The notes beneath the pieces were generated by a model, which saw nothing but the letters and a program-made list of their open reading frames with translations, had not been told where the DNA came from and did no database searches. A stretch of DNA of 64,000 nt from Ancylobacter sp. Lp-2. Its GTDB lineage: Bacteria; Pseudomonadota; Alphaproteobacteria; Rhizobiales; Xanthobacteraceae. Each line of letters begins with the position of its first letter. The first letter of the stretch is position 1. Positions 57,166-64,000 of this stretch are shown piece after piece. A program made the translations under genes and the position numbers. The stretch spans positions 124,001-188,000 of the forward strand of contig NZ_JAJALI010000003.1 of the NCBI RefSeq assembly GCF_020523795.1, read 5' to 3'.

Positions 57166-58695
57166 ATGGACGCCCTCGCCTCCCTCGCCCAGGGCTTTTC
57201 GGTCGCCATGACGCCGACGAACCTCCTGTTCGTGCTCATCGGCGTCACCCTCGGCCAATTGATCGGCGCCCTGCCCGGCATCGGCCCCTCGGCCGGCATG
57301 GCGCTGCTGCTGCCGGTCACCTTCGGCCTCGATCCGGTCACCGCCCTCGTGATGCTCTCCGGCATCATGTATGGCGGCATGTATGGCGGCACCCTCACCT
57401 CGGTGCTGGTGAACGTCCCCGGTGAGGCCGCGAGCGTCATGACCGCCGTCGATGGCAACCAGCTGGCGCGGCAGGGCCGCGCCGGGCAGGCGCTCGCGGC
57501 CTCCGCCATCGGCTCCTTCCTCGCCGGCATCGGCGCCGTCACCGCCCTCGTCTTCCTCACCCCGGCGCTCAGCGCCTTCGCGCTCGGCTTCTCCGCCCCG
57601 GAATATTTCCTGCTCGCCCTACTCGGCATCACCGCCACCGCCAGCATGGGCACCGGATCGGCGGTGAAGGCGATGATCGGCGCAACCCTCGGGCTGATGA
57701 TCGCCCTCGTCGGCACCGACCCGATCCAGGGCACCTCGCGCCTCACCTTTGGCTCGCTGGAACTCCTGGAGGGGGTGGACTTCCTGCCCGTCGCCATCGG
57801 CGTGTTCGGCATCGCCGAGATCCTGGTCTCGATGGAGCAGACGCAGGCCAGCGCGGCGGTGCGCACCCGGCTGCGCGACATGTGGCTGACCCGCAAGGAT
57901 TGGGTCGAGTGCCGCATGGCGATGCTGCGCGGCGGGGTGATCGGCTTCGTCATCGGCCTGATGCCCGGCGCCGGCCCGACGGTCGCCGCCCTGCTCGCCT
58001 ATGTCGTCGAGAAGAAGGCGAGCCCGCACCCGGAGAAATTCGGCCATGGCGCGCTGGACGGCGTGGCGGCGGCCGAATCCGCCAACAATTCGGCGGCGCA
58101 CGGCGCCATGGTGCCCATGCTGGCGCTCGGCATTCCCGGCTCGGCCTCGACGGCGGTGTTGCTGGCGGCGCTCGTGCTGCTCGGCATCCGCCCCGGCCCG
58201 ATGCTGCTCACCGAGCAGGCAGACCTCGTCTGGGGCCTCATCGCCTCGATGTTCATCGGCAACGTGATTCTCTTGATCATGAACCTGCCGCTGGCCCCGC
58301 TCTTCGCCAGCGTGCTGCGCATTCCCTATTCCTATCTGGTGCCGGGCATCCTCATCGTGTCGCTGGTCGGCGCCTATGCGATCAGCCTCAGCCTGTTCAA
58401 TGTCGGGCTGACGCTGTTCTTCGGCATGGTCGGCTATCTGATGATCCGTGCCGACATTCCCCGCGCGCCGCTGGTGCTCGCCGTGGTGCTGGCGCCGCTG
58501 ATGGAAAGCTCGCTGCGCCAGAGCCTGATGCTGTCGGAAGGCAGCGCGGCGATCTTCGTCCAGCGCCCGCTCTCCGCCGTGCTGGCGCTCCTGGTGATCG
58601 GCTCGCTCGCTTTGCCGCTGTTCAACTTCATGCTCGCCCGCCGGGCGGCGCGCCGCGCCGGCGTCGCCGAGGCGCTGTCCCATTCCTCCGACTAG
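57166..58695 (+). CDS. tctA: TctA-like large membrane subunit of TTT transporter
   Basis: Predicted 509-residue membrane permease with about 11-12 helices. The family signatures are LGQLIGALPGIGPSAGMALL near residue 30 and its inverted copy GFVIGLMPGAGPTVAALLAY near residue 265; SANNSAAHGAMVPMLALGI and IPGSASTAVLLAAL are also family blocks. With TctC and TctB it imports a carboxylate driven by an ion gradient. It starts 18 bases after tctB. Confidence 0.93.
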   Translation: MDALASLAQGFSVAMTPTNLLFVLIGVTLGQLIGALPGIGPSAGMALLLPVTFGLDPVTALVMLSGIMYGGMYGGTLTSVLVNVPGEAASVMTAVDGNQLARQGRAGQALAASAIGSFLAGIGAVTALVFLTPALSAFALGFSAPEYFLLALLGITATASMGTGSAVKAMIGATLGLMIALVGTDPIQGTSRLTFGSLELLEGVDFLPVAIGVFGIAEILVSMEQTQASAAVRTRLRDMWLTRKDWVECRMAMLRGGVIGFVIGLMPGAGPTVAALLAYVVEKKASPHPEKFGHGALDGVAAAESANNSAAHGAMVPMLALGIPGSASTAVLLAALVLLGIRPGPMLLTEQADLVWGLIASMFIGNVILLIMNLPLAPLFASVLRIPYSYLVPGILIVSLVGAYAISLSLFNVGLTLFFGMVGYLMIRADIPRAPLVLAVVLAPLMESSLRQSLMLSEGSAAIFVQRPLSAVLALLVIGSLALPLFNFMLARRAARRAGVAEALSHSSD

Positions 58696-58704
58696 GACCT
58701 ACCG

Positions 58705-59730
58705 ATGACCGCACCCGTGATCGACGTCCACGCCCATATCCTCACCGAGGAGATGATGGCCCGCATGCGCCGCGAGGCGCCCGAGATCGGCCCGACGCTG
58801 TCGGAGGTCGATGCCGAGGGCGGCGTGCTCAAGGTCGGCGACATCGTGCAGCGCCCGTTCCCGCGCGGCGGCTGGGACCTCGACCGGCGCCTCGCCGATC
58901 TCGCCCTCGCCGGCTTTGACCTTCAGGTGCTGTCCAACTGCCCGCAGACCTTCCTCTATGACCGCGAGGCGGCGCTCACCGCCGCCTTGTGCCAGATCCA
59001 GAACGAAGCGATCGCCGATCTCGCCCGTCGTCACCCCGACCGCTTCCTCGGCATCGCCACCCTGCCGATGCAGGACCCGGCCCGCGCCGCCGACGAATTG
59101 CGCCGCGCCGTCACCAAGCTCGGGCTGAAGGGCGCGCAGATCGGCTCGCACATCGAGGGCAAGAACCTCGACGACCCGGCGCTGGAGCCGATCTGGGCGA
59201 CCGCCGAGGAGCTCGGCGCCTTCATCCTGATCCACCCGCAGAAGACGGCGGCAGGCAACCGCACTCAGGAGTTCTACCTCAAGAACCTGATCGGCAACCC
59301 GCTGGAGACCACCATCGCCGCCGCCTCGCTCGTCTTCGGCGGCGTGCTGGAGCGCTACCCCGATCTCAAGATCTGCCTCGTACATGGCGGCGGCTTCCTG
59401 CCCTTCCAGACCGGGCGCATGATCCATGGCTGGAAGGAGCGCCCGGAATGCCGGCGCTTCATTAAGGAGAGCCCGGAAGTCTCGATCCGCCGGCTATATT
59501 TCGACACGCTGACGCATTTCGGCCCGGCGCTGCGCTACCTCACCGACACGTTCGGCGCCGATCATGTGCTGCTCGGCAGCGACTATCCGTTCGACATGGG
59601 CACGCTGGAGGGCGCCCGGCAGGTCCGCGCCGCCGGCCTCGCGCCGGCCGACGAGGCGGCGATCCTCGGCGATACCGCGGCTGGCTGGTTCGGCCTGAGT
59701 GCCGAGCAGCGCAAGGCGGTCAACGCATGA
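58705..59730 (+). CDS. amidohydrolase-2 family (ACMSD-like) decarboxylase/hydrolase
   Basis: Predicted 341-residue metal TIM-barrel enzyme. The HxH motif is VIDVHAHILTEE (His9, His11); a later His is in CLVHGGGFLPF and the catalytic Asp in LLGSDYPFDMG. Members include 2-amino-3-carboxymuconate-semialdehyde decarboxylase and gamma-resorcylate decarboxylase, so decarboxylation of an aromatic or ring-opened acid is plausible. It lies 9 bases after tctA and overlaps the following cupin gene by 4 bases. Confidence 0.88.
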   Translation: MTAPVIDVHAHILTEEMMARMRREAPEIGPTLSEVDAEGGVLKVGDIVQRPFPRGGWDLDRRLADLALAGFDLQVLSNCPQTFLYDREAALTAALCQIQNEAIADLARRHPDRFLGIATLPMQDPARAADELRRAVTKLGLKGAQIGSHIEGKNLDDPALEPIWATAEELGAFILIHPQKTAAGNRTQEFYLKNLIGNPLETTIAAASLVFGGVLERYPDLKICLVHGGGFLPFQTGRMIHGWKERPECRRFIKESPEVSIRRLYFDTLTHFGPALRYLTDTFGADHVLLGSDYPFDMGTLEGARQVRAAGLAPADEAAILGDTAAGWFGLSAEQRKAVNA

Positions 59731-60137
59731 GCACCGCCGCCATCCTCCGCCCGAGCGCGCTCCCCGTCACCGAGCGTGGCGGCGGCGCGCGCACCGTGCG
59801 CCTCGTCACCGCCGAGCTCGGCTCGCAAAAGCTGCTCAACGGCATCACCCGCTTCGGGCCGGGCGCGGCGATCCCGCTGCACAGCCATAATTGCGAGGAG
59901 AGCGTCATCATCCTCGACGGCGACGCGGTGTTCGAGATCGACGACGTCACCCACGAACTGACGACGCACGACACCACATGGATCCCGCCGGACGTGCCGC
60001 ATCGCTTCCGCAACGCCTCGGACAGCGCGCCGCTCGCCATCTTCTGGACTTACGCCGACGTCGCCGCCACCCGCACCCTGTCGGCGAGCGGCGAGACCCG
60101 GTCCATCGCCTCCGAACATGCCGGGAGCCGGGCATGA
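59727..60137 (+). CDS. cupin-domain protein
   Basis: Predicted 136-residue single cupin. The first metal motif is PLHSHNCEE, followed by VIILDGDAVFEID; the second is IPPDVPHRFRNASD. It may be a small dioxygenase, isomerase or binding protein. Its ATG overlaps the amidohydrolase stop (ATGA) and its stop overlaps the next ATG, so it is tightly coupled to both. Confidence 0.87.
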   Translation: MSTAAILRPSALPVTERGGGARTVRLVTAELGSQKLLNGITRFGPGAAIPLHSHNCEESVIILDGDAVFEIDDVTHELTTHDTTWIPPDVPHRFRNASDSAPLAIFWTYADVAATRTLSASGETRSIASEHAGSRA

Positions 60138-61222
60138 ACGCCGCCGTGCAGCCTGAAGCGCCCTCCACCGCGCCGGCATCGGCGCTCGAGGGCCTCGTCG
60201 CCGACGCCATGCGCGCCTGCGGCCTTCCCGCCGAGGACGCGCAGCGCGTCGGCAAGCTGATGGCCGAGGCCGACCTCACCGGCGCCGACGGCCACGGCAT
60301 CTTCCGCCTGCCGCAATATGTGCGGCGGCTGAGGGGCGGCGGCGTCAATCCGCGCCCGCGCATCGAGGTGGAGCGCGCCGCCCCCGGCGTCGCCCTCGTC
60401 GACGGCGACAACGGCATGGGCCATCTGGTGATGAGCGTGGCGGCGGATACCGCCACCGCCATCGCCCGCGAAATCGGCATCGGCTGGGTCGGCGTGCGCC
60501 GCTCCAACCATGCCGGCCCGGCGGCGCTCTATGTCGACATGCTGGCGCAGCGCAGCCTGGTCGGCATCTATTCCGTGGTGGCGAGCTCCAACCACATGGC
60601 GCCGTGGGGCGGCACCTCCTCGCTGCTCGGCACCAACCCGCTCGCCATTGCCATCCCCGCCGGCGAGGGAGCGCCGACCGTGCTGCTCGACATCGCCACC
60701 ACCGTCGTCTCCTACGGCACGGTGAAGAAGCACGTCCTCAACGACATGCCGATGCCCGAGGGCTGGCTGGTCAGCAAGGCGGATGGCAGCGCCATCACCG
60801 ATCCGAAGCGCAGCGGCGAGGGCCTGCTCCTGCCGATCGGCGGTCACAAGGGCTCCGGCCTCGCGCTGATGCTCGGCCTCTTGGCCGGCACGCTCAACGG
60901 CGCCGCCTTCGGCCGCGAGGTGGTCGACTTCAACGCGGATTCGGCGACCGAGACCAATACCGGCCACTTCATCCTGGCACTCGACATCGCCCGCTTCATG
61001 CCGCCGGCCGCCTTCGCCGCGGTGCTGCAGCGCCAGCTCGACGAACTGCGCCACGACGCGCCGCTGCCCGGCACGGACGGCGTGCGCATCCCCGGCGACC
61101 GCCGCGCCGTGCTGCGCAACGCCCGCGCCCGCGACGGCGTACCGATCCCCCTGCCGCTGCGCCGCCAGCTCGACGAGCTCGCCGCGACGCTCGGCATCCA
61201 CCCGCTTGCCAGCCGGCTTTGA
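60134..61222 (+). CDS. malate/L-lactate dehydrogenase family (Ldh_2) oxidoreductase
   Basis: Predicted 362-residue NAD(P)-dependent dehydrogenase of the sulfolactate/ureidoglycolate/malate dehydrogenase family. Motifs: DGHGIFRLPQYVRRL, GNGMGHLVMS-like DNGMGHLVMSVAAD, RRSNHAGPAALYVDML and GHKGSGLALMLGLLAG. The N-terminal 15 residues are Pro/Ala-rich. It oxidises a 2-hydroxyacid; the actual one is not given by sequence. Fifth in the tct-linked operon. Confidence 0.9.
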   Translation: MNAAVQPEAPSTAPASALEGLVADAMRACGLPAEDAQRVGKLMAEADLTGADGHGIFRLPQYVRRLRGGGVNPRPRIEVERAAPGVALVDGDNGMGHLVMSVAADTATAIAREIGIGWVGVRRSNHAGPAALYVDMLAQRSLVGIYSVVASSNHMAPWGGTSSLLGTNPLAIAIPAGEGAPTVLLDIATTVVSYGTVKKHVLNDMPMPEGWLVSKADGSAITDPKRSGEGLLLPIGGHKGSGLALMLGLLAGTLNGAAFGREVVDFNADSATETNTGHFILALDIARFMPPAAFAAVLQRQLDELRHDAPLPGTDGVRIPGDRRAVLRNARARDGVPIPLPLRRQLDELAATLGIHPLASRL

Positions 61223-61235
61223 AGGAGACCGCGAC

Positions 61236-61703
61236 ATGTCTGCAACCGCCGAGACCGCAACCGCCGAACGCGCCACCATCAACGAAGGCGCCTTCAAGGC
61301 CGGCGACGGCGCCTATCTGTTCCAGCTCGACCAGCTCTCCGCCATCGAGGGCGGGCCGGGCTATTCCACCGCCATCGGCTCCGTGGTGGAGGGCATCCGC
61401 ACCCAGGTCGGGCTGATGCGCAAGGCGGCCGGTACCGGCGCCCGGCCGCACTCCCACCCGAACGAGCAGTGGAACTACGTGGTGCAGGGTCGCCTGCGGG
61501 TGAACATCGAGGGCCAGCCCGAGCGCATCGCCGGGCCGGGCACCCTCATCTACTTCCCGCCGGGCGTCATCCACTGGACCGTGGCGCTGCCGGAGGAGGA
61601 CGTGGTGTTCTTCGTGGTGAAGGACGCCACCCACGGCATCGCCGGCAAGGCCGCCGACGGCACGATGAGTGGCGGCCATTACGACGCGCCGGCCTCCTCG
61701 TAG
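61236..61703 (+). CDS. cupin-domain protein
   Basis: Predicted 155-residue cupin. The first metal motif is PHSHPNEQWNYVVQG, the second FPPGVIHWTVALPEED. It starts 13 bases after the dehydrogenase with GAAGGAG before the ATG, and its last 25 bases overlap the convergent LysR gene. A sensor, isomerase or dioxygenase role is possible. Confidence 0.87.
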   Translation: MSATAETATAERATINEGAFKAGDGAYLFQLDQLSAIEGGPGYSTAIGSVVEGIRTQVGLMRKAAGTGARPHSHPNEQWNYVVQGRLRVNIEGQPERIAGPGTLIYFPPGVIHWTVALPEEDVVFFVVKDATHGIAGKAADGTMSGGHYDAPASS

Positions 61704-62665
61704 AGCCCGGCGCTCTCGCCCCAGACGCGGCCGATCCGCGCCGTCTCCTGCGCCAGCACGTCGAGAAAGGCGGCCGCTACGGGTTCCAGCGGCCGCCGCG
61801 CCGGCTCGATCAGCACCAGGTCCATGCCGAGCGGCGGGGCGGCGATCGGGTTGATGGCGAAGCGCCGGGGCACGTCCCACCCGGCCGGCCGCGTGGCCGA
61901 CCATTCGACCTCCTGCGCCATCATCAGGCCCGGCAGAATCGCCACCCAATCGGTCGAGGCGACGAAGTCGAGCGTGCCCATCATGGCGTCGAGCTCCAGC
62001 CGCCGCTCGACGATCACGCCGTTGGAGGCGAAATAGGTCTCGATATTGGCGCGCCGCGCGTTCTGCCCGCTCGGCACCACCACCTTGAGCGGCCCGAGAT
62101 CGGCGAGCGTCACCGGCTTCATATGCGCCCGCCCGGATGCCGCGCCGGAGACCAGCACCTCCGGCGTATAGGCGAAGCGCGTCGTCTTCACCCCCACCGA
62201 GCCGGTGGAGGCCGGCACGATGGCGAAGGCGAGCTCGCCGGCCCGCACCTGCTGGGTGAGGGTCGCCGAATAGGCCTCGGTGATGCGCACCACCACATTG
62301 GGGTGCGCAGCCACGAAGCGCGCCAGCGCCGGCGCCAGCACCGAACGGGTCATGGTCGGCATCAGGCCCACCACCATCTCGCCGTCGAGCCCGGTGCCGA
62401 ACCGCTCCACCGAGCGGTTCGCCGTCTCGTTGAGCCGCAGCAGCTCGATGCAGTGATGGTAATAGCTCTCCCCGGCCGGGGTCGGCTGCACCGTGCCGCC
62501 GCCGCGCGCGAACAGCTTCACCCCGAAGCGGTCCTCGATCTTGCGGATGTGCTGGGAGACGCCGGACTGCGTGGCGTTCTCCCGCTCGGCCGCCGCCGTG
62601 AAGGAGCGCTCCTCATAGGCTGCCACGAACAGCCGGACATCCCGCAGCGTCTCGCTCATCGCCAT
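61679..62665 (-). CDS. LysR-family transcriptional regulator
   Basis: Predicted 328-residue activator or repressor. The helix-turn-helix is in FVAAYEERSFTAAAERENAT followed by QSGVSQHIRKIEDRFG; residues 95-295 form the periplasmic-binding-protein-like effector domain. ATG at 62665 (or 62659). Its 3' end overlaps the cupin gene by 25 bases and it is divergent from the flavin reductase gene; it may control both the tct-linked operon and the reductase/monooxygenase operon, with a carboxylate as effector. Confidence 0.9.
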   Translation of the reverse strand: MAMSETLRDVRLFVAAYEERSFTAAAERENATQSGVSQHIRKIEDRFGVKLFARGGGTVQPTPAGESYYHHCIELLRLNETANRSVERFGTGLDGEMVVGLMPTMTRSVLAPALARFVAAHPNVVVRITEAYSATLTQQVRAGELAFAIVPASTGSVGVKTTRFAYTPEVLVSGAASGRAHMKPVTLADLGPLKVVVPSGQNARRANIETYFASNGVIVERRLELDAMMGTLDFVASTDWVAILPGLMMAQEVEWSATRPAGWDVPRRFAINPIAAPPLGMDLVLIEPARRPLEPVAAAFLDVLAQETARIGRVWGESAGLYEEAGAS

Positions 62666-62736
62666 TACGTTTCCTGATGAAGAGAAGCAGATCATATCAT
62701 TTCTACAGCGGGAGGCGCCAGCCTAAGCTCGCTACC
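62666..62736. promoter_or_regulatory. divergent promoter region of LysR and flavin reductase
   Basis: This 71-base gap should contain promoters for both directions. It has an A/T-rich GATCATATCATTT (62690-62702) with local dyad character (GATCATATC), a candidate LysR T-N11-A box. A GGGAGG ribosome site precedes the ATG at 62737. No firm -35/-10 pair is called. Confidence 0.5.
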
Positions 62737-63309
62737 ATGAGCGAACATGTCATCGACTTCCGATCTTCAGACGATCATGGCCATTTCCGGCGTGCGCTCG
62801 GACGCTTCGCCACCGGCGTCACCATCGTCACCACCCGTACCGCCGAGGGAAAGCTCGAGGGGCTGACCGCCAACAGCTTCTCCTCGGTCTCGCTCGACCC
62901 GCCGCTGGTGCTGTGGAGCCTGCGTCGGCAGGCCCCGTCGCTGGCGAGCTTCACCGCCTCGGGCGTCTTCGCGGTCAACGTGCTCGGCACCCACCAGAAG
63001 CACCTGTGCCGCCACTTCGCCACCCCGCATCCCGACAAGTTCGACGATGTGGCGCATTGCATCGGCGATCACGGCGCGCCGCTCATCGAGGACGCCATCG
63101 CCCGCTTCGAATGCCGCACCGAGCAGGTCATCGAGGCCGGCGACCATCTCATCTTCCTCGGCCGGGTGTTGCGCGCCGCCCATCGCGACGGCGAGCCGCT
63201 GATCTATGCCACCGGCGCGCTGTGCGGCCCGGCGTTGCTGCCCGCCGACCCGCCGTCACATGCCATTTCCGCGAACCACATCTCCGCGAACCGGGAACGC
63301 GCCTCATGA
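62737..63309 (+). CDS. flavin reductase of a two-component monooxygenase
   Basis: Predicted 190-residue flavin:NAD(P)H reductase. It has HFRRALGRFATGVTIVTTRT, LTANSFSSVSLDPPLVLW and GVFAVNVLG, with a C-terminal HLIFLGRVL, as in the HpaC/RutF family. The tail after residue 170 is low-complexity. Its stop overlaps the luciferase-like monooxygenase start in ATGA, so the two form one enzyme system. This is the second such pair in the window. Confidence 0.9.
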   Translation: MSEHVIDFRSSDDHGHFRRALGRFATGVTIVTTRTAEGKLEGLTANSFSSVSLDPPLVLWSLRRQAPSLASFTASGVFAVNVLGTHQKHLCRHFATPHPDKFDDVAHCIGDHGAPLIEDAIARFECRTEQVIEAGDHLIFLGRVLRAAHRDGEPLIYATGALCGPALLPADPPSHAISANHISANRERAS

Positions 63310-64000
63310 AACTCGGCTTCTTCACCATGCCGATCCACCCGCTGCACCGTCCGCTTGCCGAGACGCTGCGGGAGGACCGGGAGTTCTGCCTCATCGCCGA
63401 GAAGCTCGGCTTCTGCGAGGGCTATTTCGGCGAGCACGTCACCGACGGCGCCGAGACCATCACCTCCTCGCTGATCTTCATCGCCTGGCTGCTGGAGGAG
63501 ACGAAGACCATCAAGCTCGGCTCCGGCACCATCAACCTGCCGAACCAGCACCCGGCCCGCGTCGCCGGCGAGGTGGCGATGCTCGATCACATGGCGCAGG
63601 GCCGCTACATCATGGGCATCAGCCCGGGCGGCCTTTTGTCGGACGCTGAGGTGTTCGGCAATCTCGACAAGAACCGCACCGAGATGTTCGTCGAGGCCAT
63701 CGACCACATCCTCGGCATCTGGTCCGGCGAGGCGCCCTACAAGCGCGTCGGCCAGCACTGGACCATCTCGACCGAGCGCACCTATCTGCCGGCGCTCGGC
63801 CAGGGGATGATGCACAAGCCCTACCAGACCCCGCACCCGCCGATCGTCGTCACCGCCGTCGCGCCGTTCTCCAAGGGCGTCTCGGAAGCCGCCGCGCGCG
63901 GCTGGGAGCCGATCTCGGCGAACTTCCTGCTGCCCTGCTGGGTGAAGACCCACTGGCCGAAATATGTCGAGGGCTGCGAGAAGGGCGGGCGGCCGGCGGA
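63306..64000 (+). CDS. luciferase-like flavin monooxygenase (partial, window end)
   Basis: The first 231 residues of a luciferase-like TIM-barrel monooxygenase; the gene runs off the window. It begins MKLGFFTMPIHPLHRP, typical of the group related to bacterial luciferase/limonene monooxygenases, with GYFGEHVTDG, LPNQHPARVAGEVAMLDHM and GRYIMGISPGG. Coupled to the reductase gene by ATGA. It differs from the NtaA-type monooxygenase at 14705-16018. Substrate unknown. Confidence 0.88.
   Translation, partial: MKLGFFTMPIHPLHRPLAETLREDREFCLIAEKLGFCEGYFGEHVTDGAETITSSLIFIAWLLEETKTIKLGSGTINLPNQHPARVAGEVAMLDHMAQGRYIMGISPGGLLSDAEVFGNLDKNRTEMFVEAIDHILGIWSGEAPYKRVGQHWTISTERTYLPALGQGMMHKPYQTPHPPIVVTAVAPFSKGVSEAAARGWEPISANFLLPCWVKTHWPKYVEGCEKGGRPA

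Overview
The window is GC-rich DNA from one bacterial chromosome. Coding is dense on both strands, with ATGA/GTGA overlaps, GTG and TTG starts, and no tRNA, rRNA, transposase or CRISPR array that I can see. Several traits suggest an alphaproteobacterium of the Hyphomicrobiales, perhaps near Xanthobacteraceae: very high GC, many NitT/TauT-type ABC and TctABC uptake systems, an isoquinoline-oxidoreductase-like molybdoenzyme and a hybrid-kinase/RsbU signalling set. This placement is inference from style, not from a marker gene.

Layout. 190-1518: type II NADH dehydrogenase. 1602-9741 (minus): surface-glycan operon gmhA, hddC-gmhB fusion, hddA, then a giant multi-domain glycosyltransferase; together they encode the whole GDP-D-glycero-D-manno-heptose route plus the transferase. 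10093-12779 (minus): Tat-exported molybdenum hydroxylase and its 2Fe-2S subunit. 12940-14078: an SGNH esterase and a small proline-rich secreted protein. 14127-18846 (minus): ABC importer, flavin-dependent monooxygenase and flavin reductase, divergent from a TetR regulator with a 20-bp palindrome between them. 19636-20294: non-coding, with two tandem 149-bp units. 20295-26036: cysteine hydrolase, dipeptidase, ClC channel, small DUF2188-like protein and MFS pump.

26207-34574 is a signalling block. An NCS2 permease carries a C-terminal domain that looks like a degenerate GHKL ATPase. A STAS anti-sigma antagonist and an RsbW-like kinase follow. Facing them are a Na/Pi-type transporter, a lone receiver, a PAS/PAS hybrid histidine kinase and a receiver-PP2C (RsbU-like) phosphatase. 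All parts of a partner-switching cascade are present except a sigma factor.

34920-64000 is a catabolic region. It holds short-chain dehydrogenases, a GlcG/HbpS protein, a 3-hydroxyisobutyrate-dehydrogenase-like enzyme, alpha/beta hydrolase, cyclase-family hydrolase, BKACE, a Gfo/Idh enzyme, a two-permease ABC importer, a polysaccharide-deacetylase-like protein, a histidinol-dehydrogenase paralogue, VOC protein, acyl-CoA-dehydrogenase-like monooxygenase, TetR and GntR regulators, a Cys/His-rich LVIVD protein next to a COG0523 GTPase, a TctCBA system, ACMSD-like amidohydrolase, two cupins, an Ldh/malate-dehydrogenase-type enzyme, LysR, and a second flavin reductase/monooxygenase pair cut by the window end. 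Four operons here share a promoter-proximal palindrome, TTATC-N4-GATAA (one copy imperfect), and appear to form one regulon for an unidentified compound.
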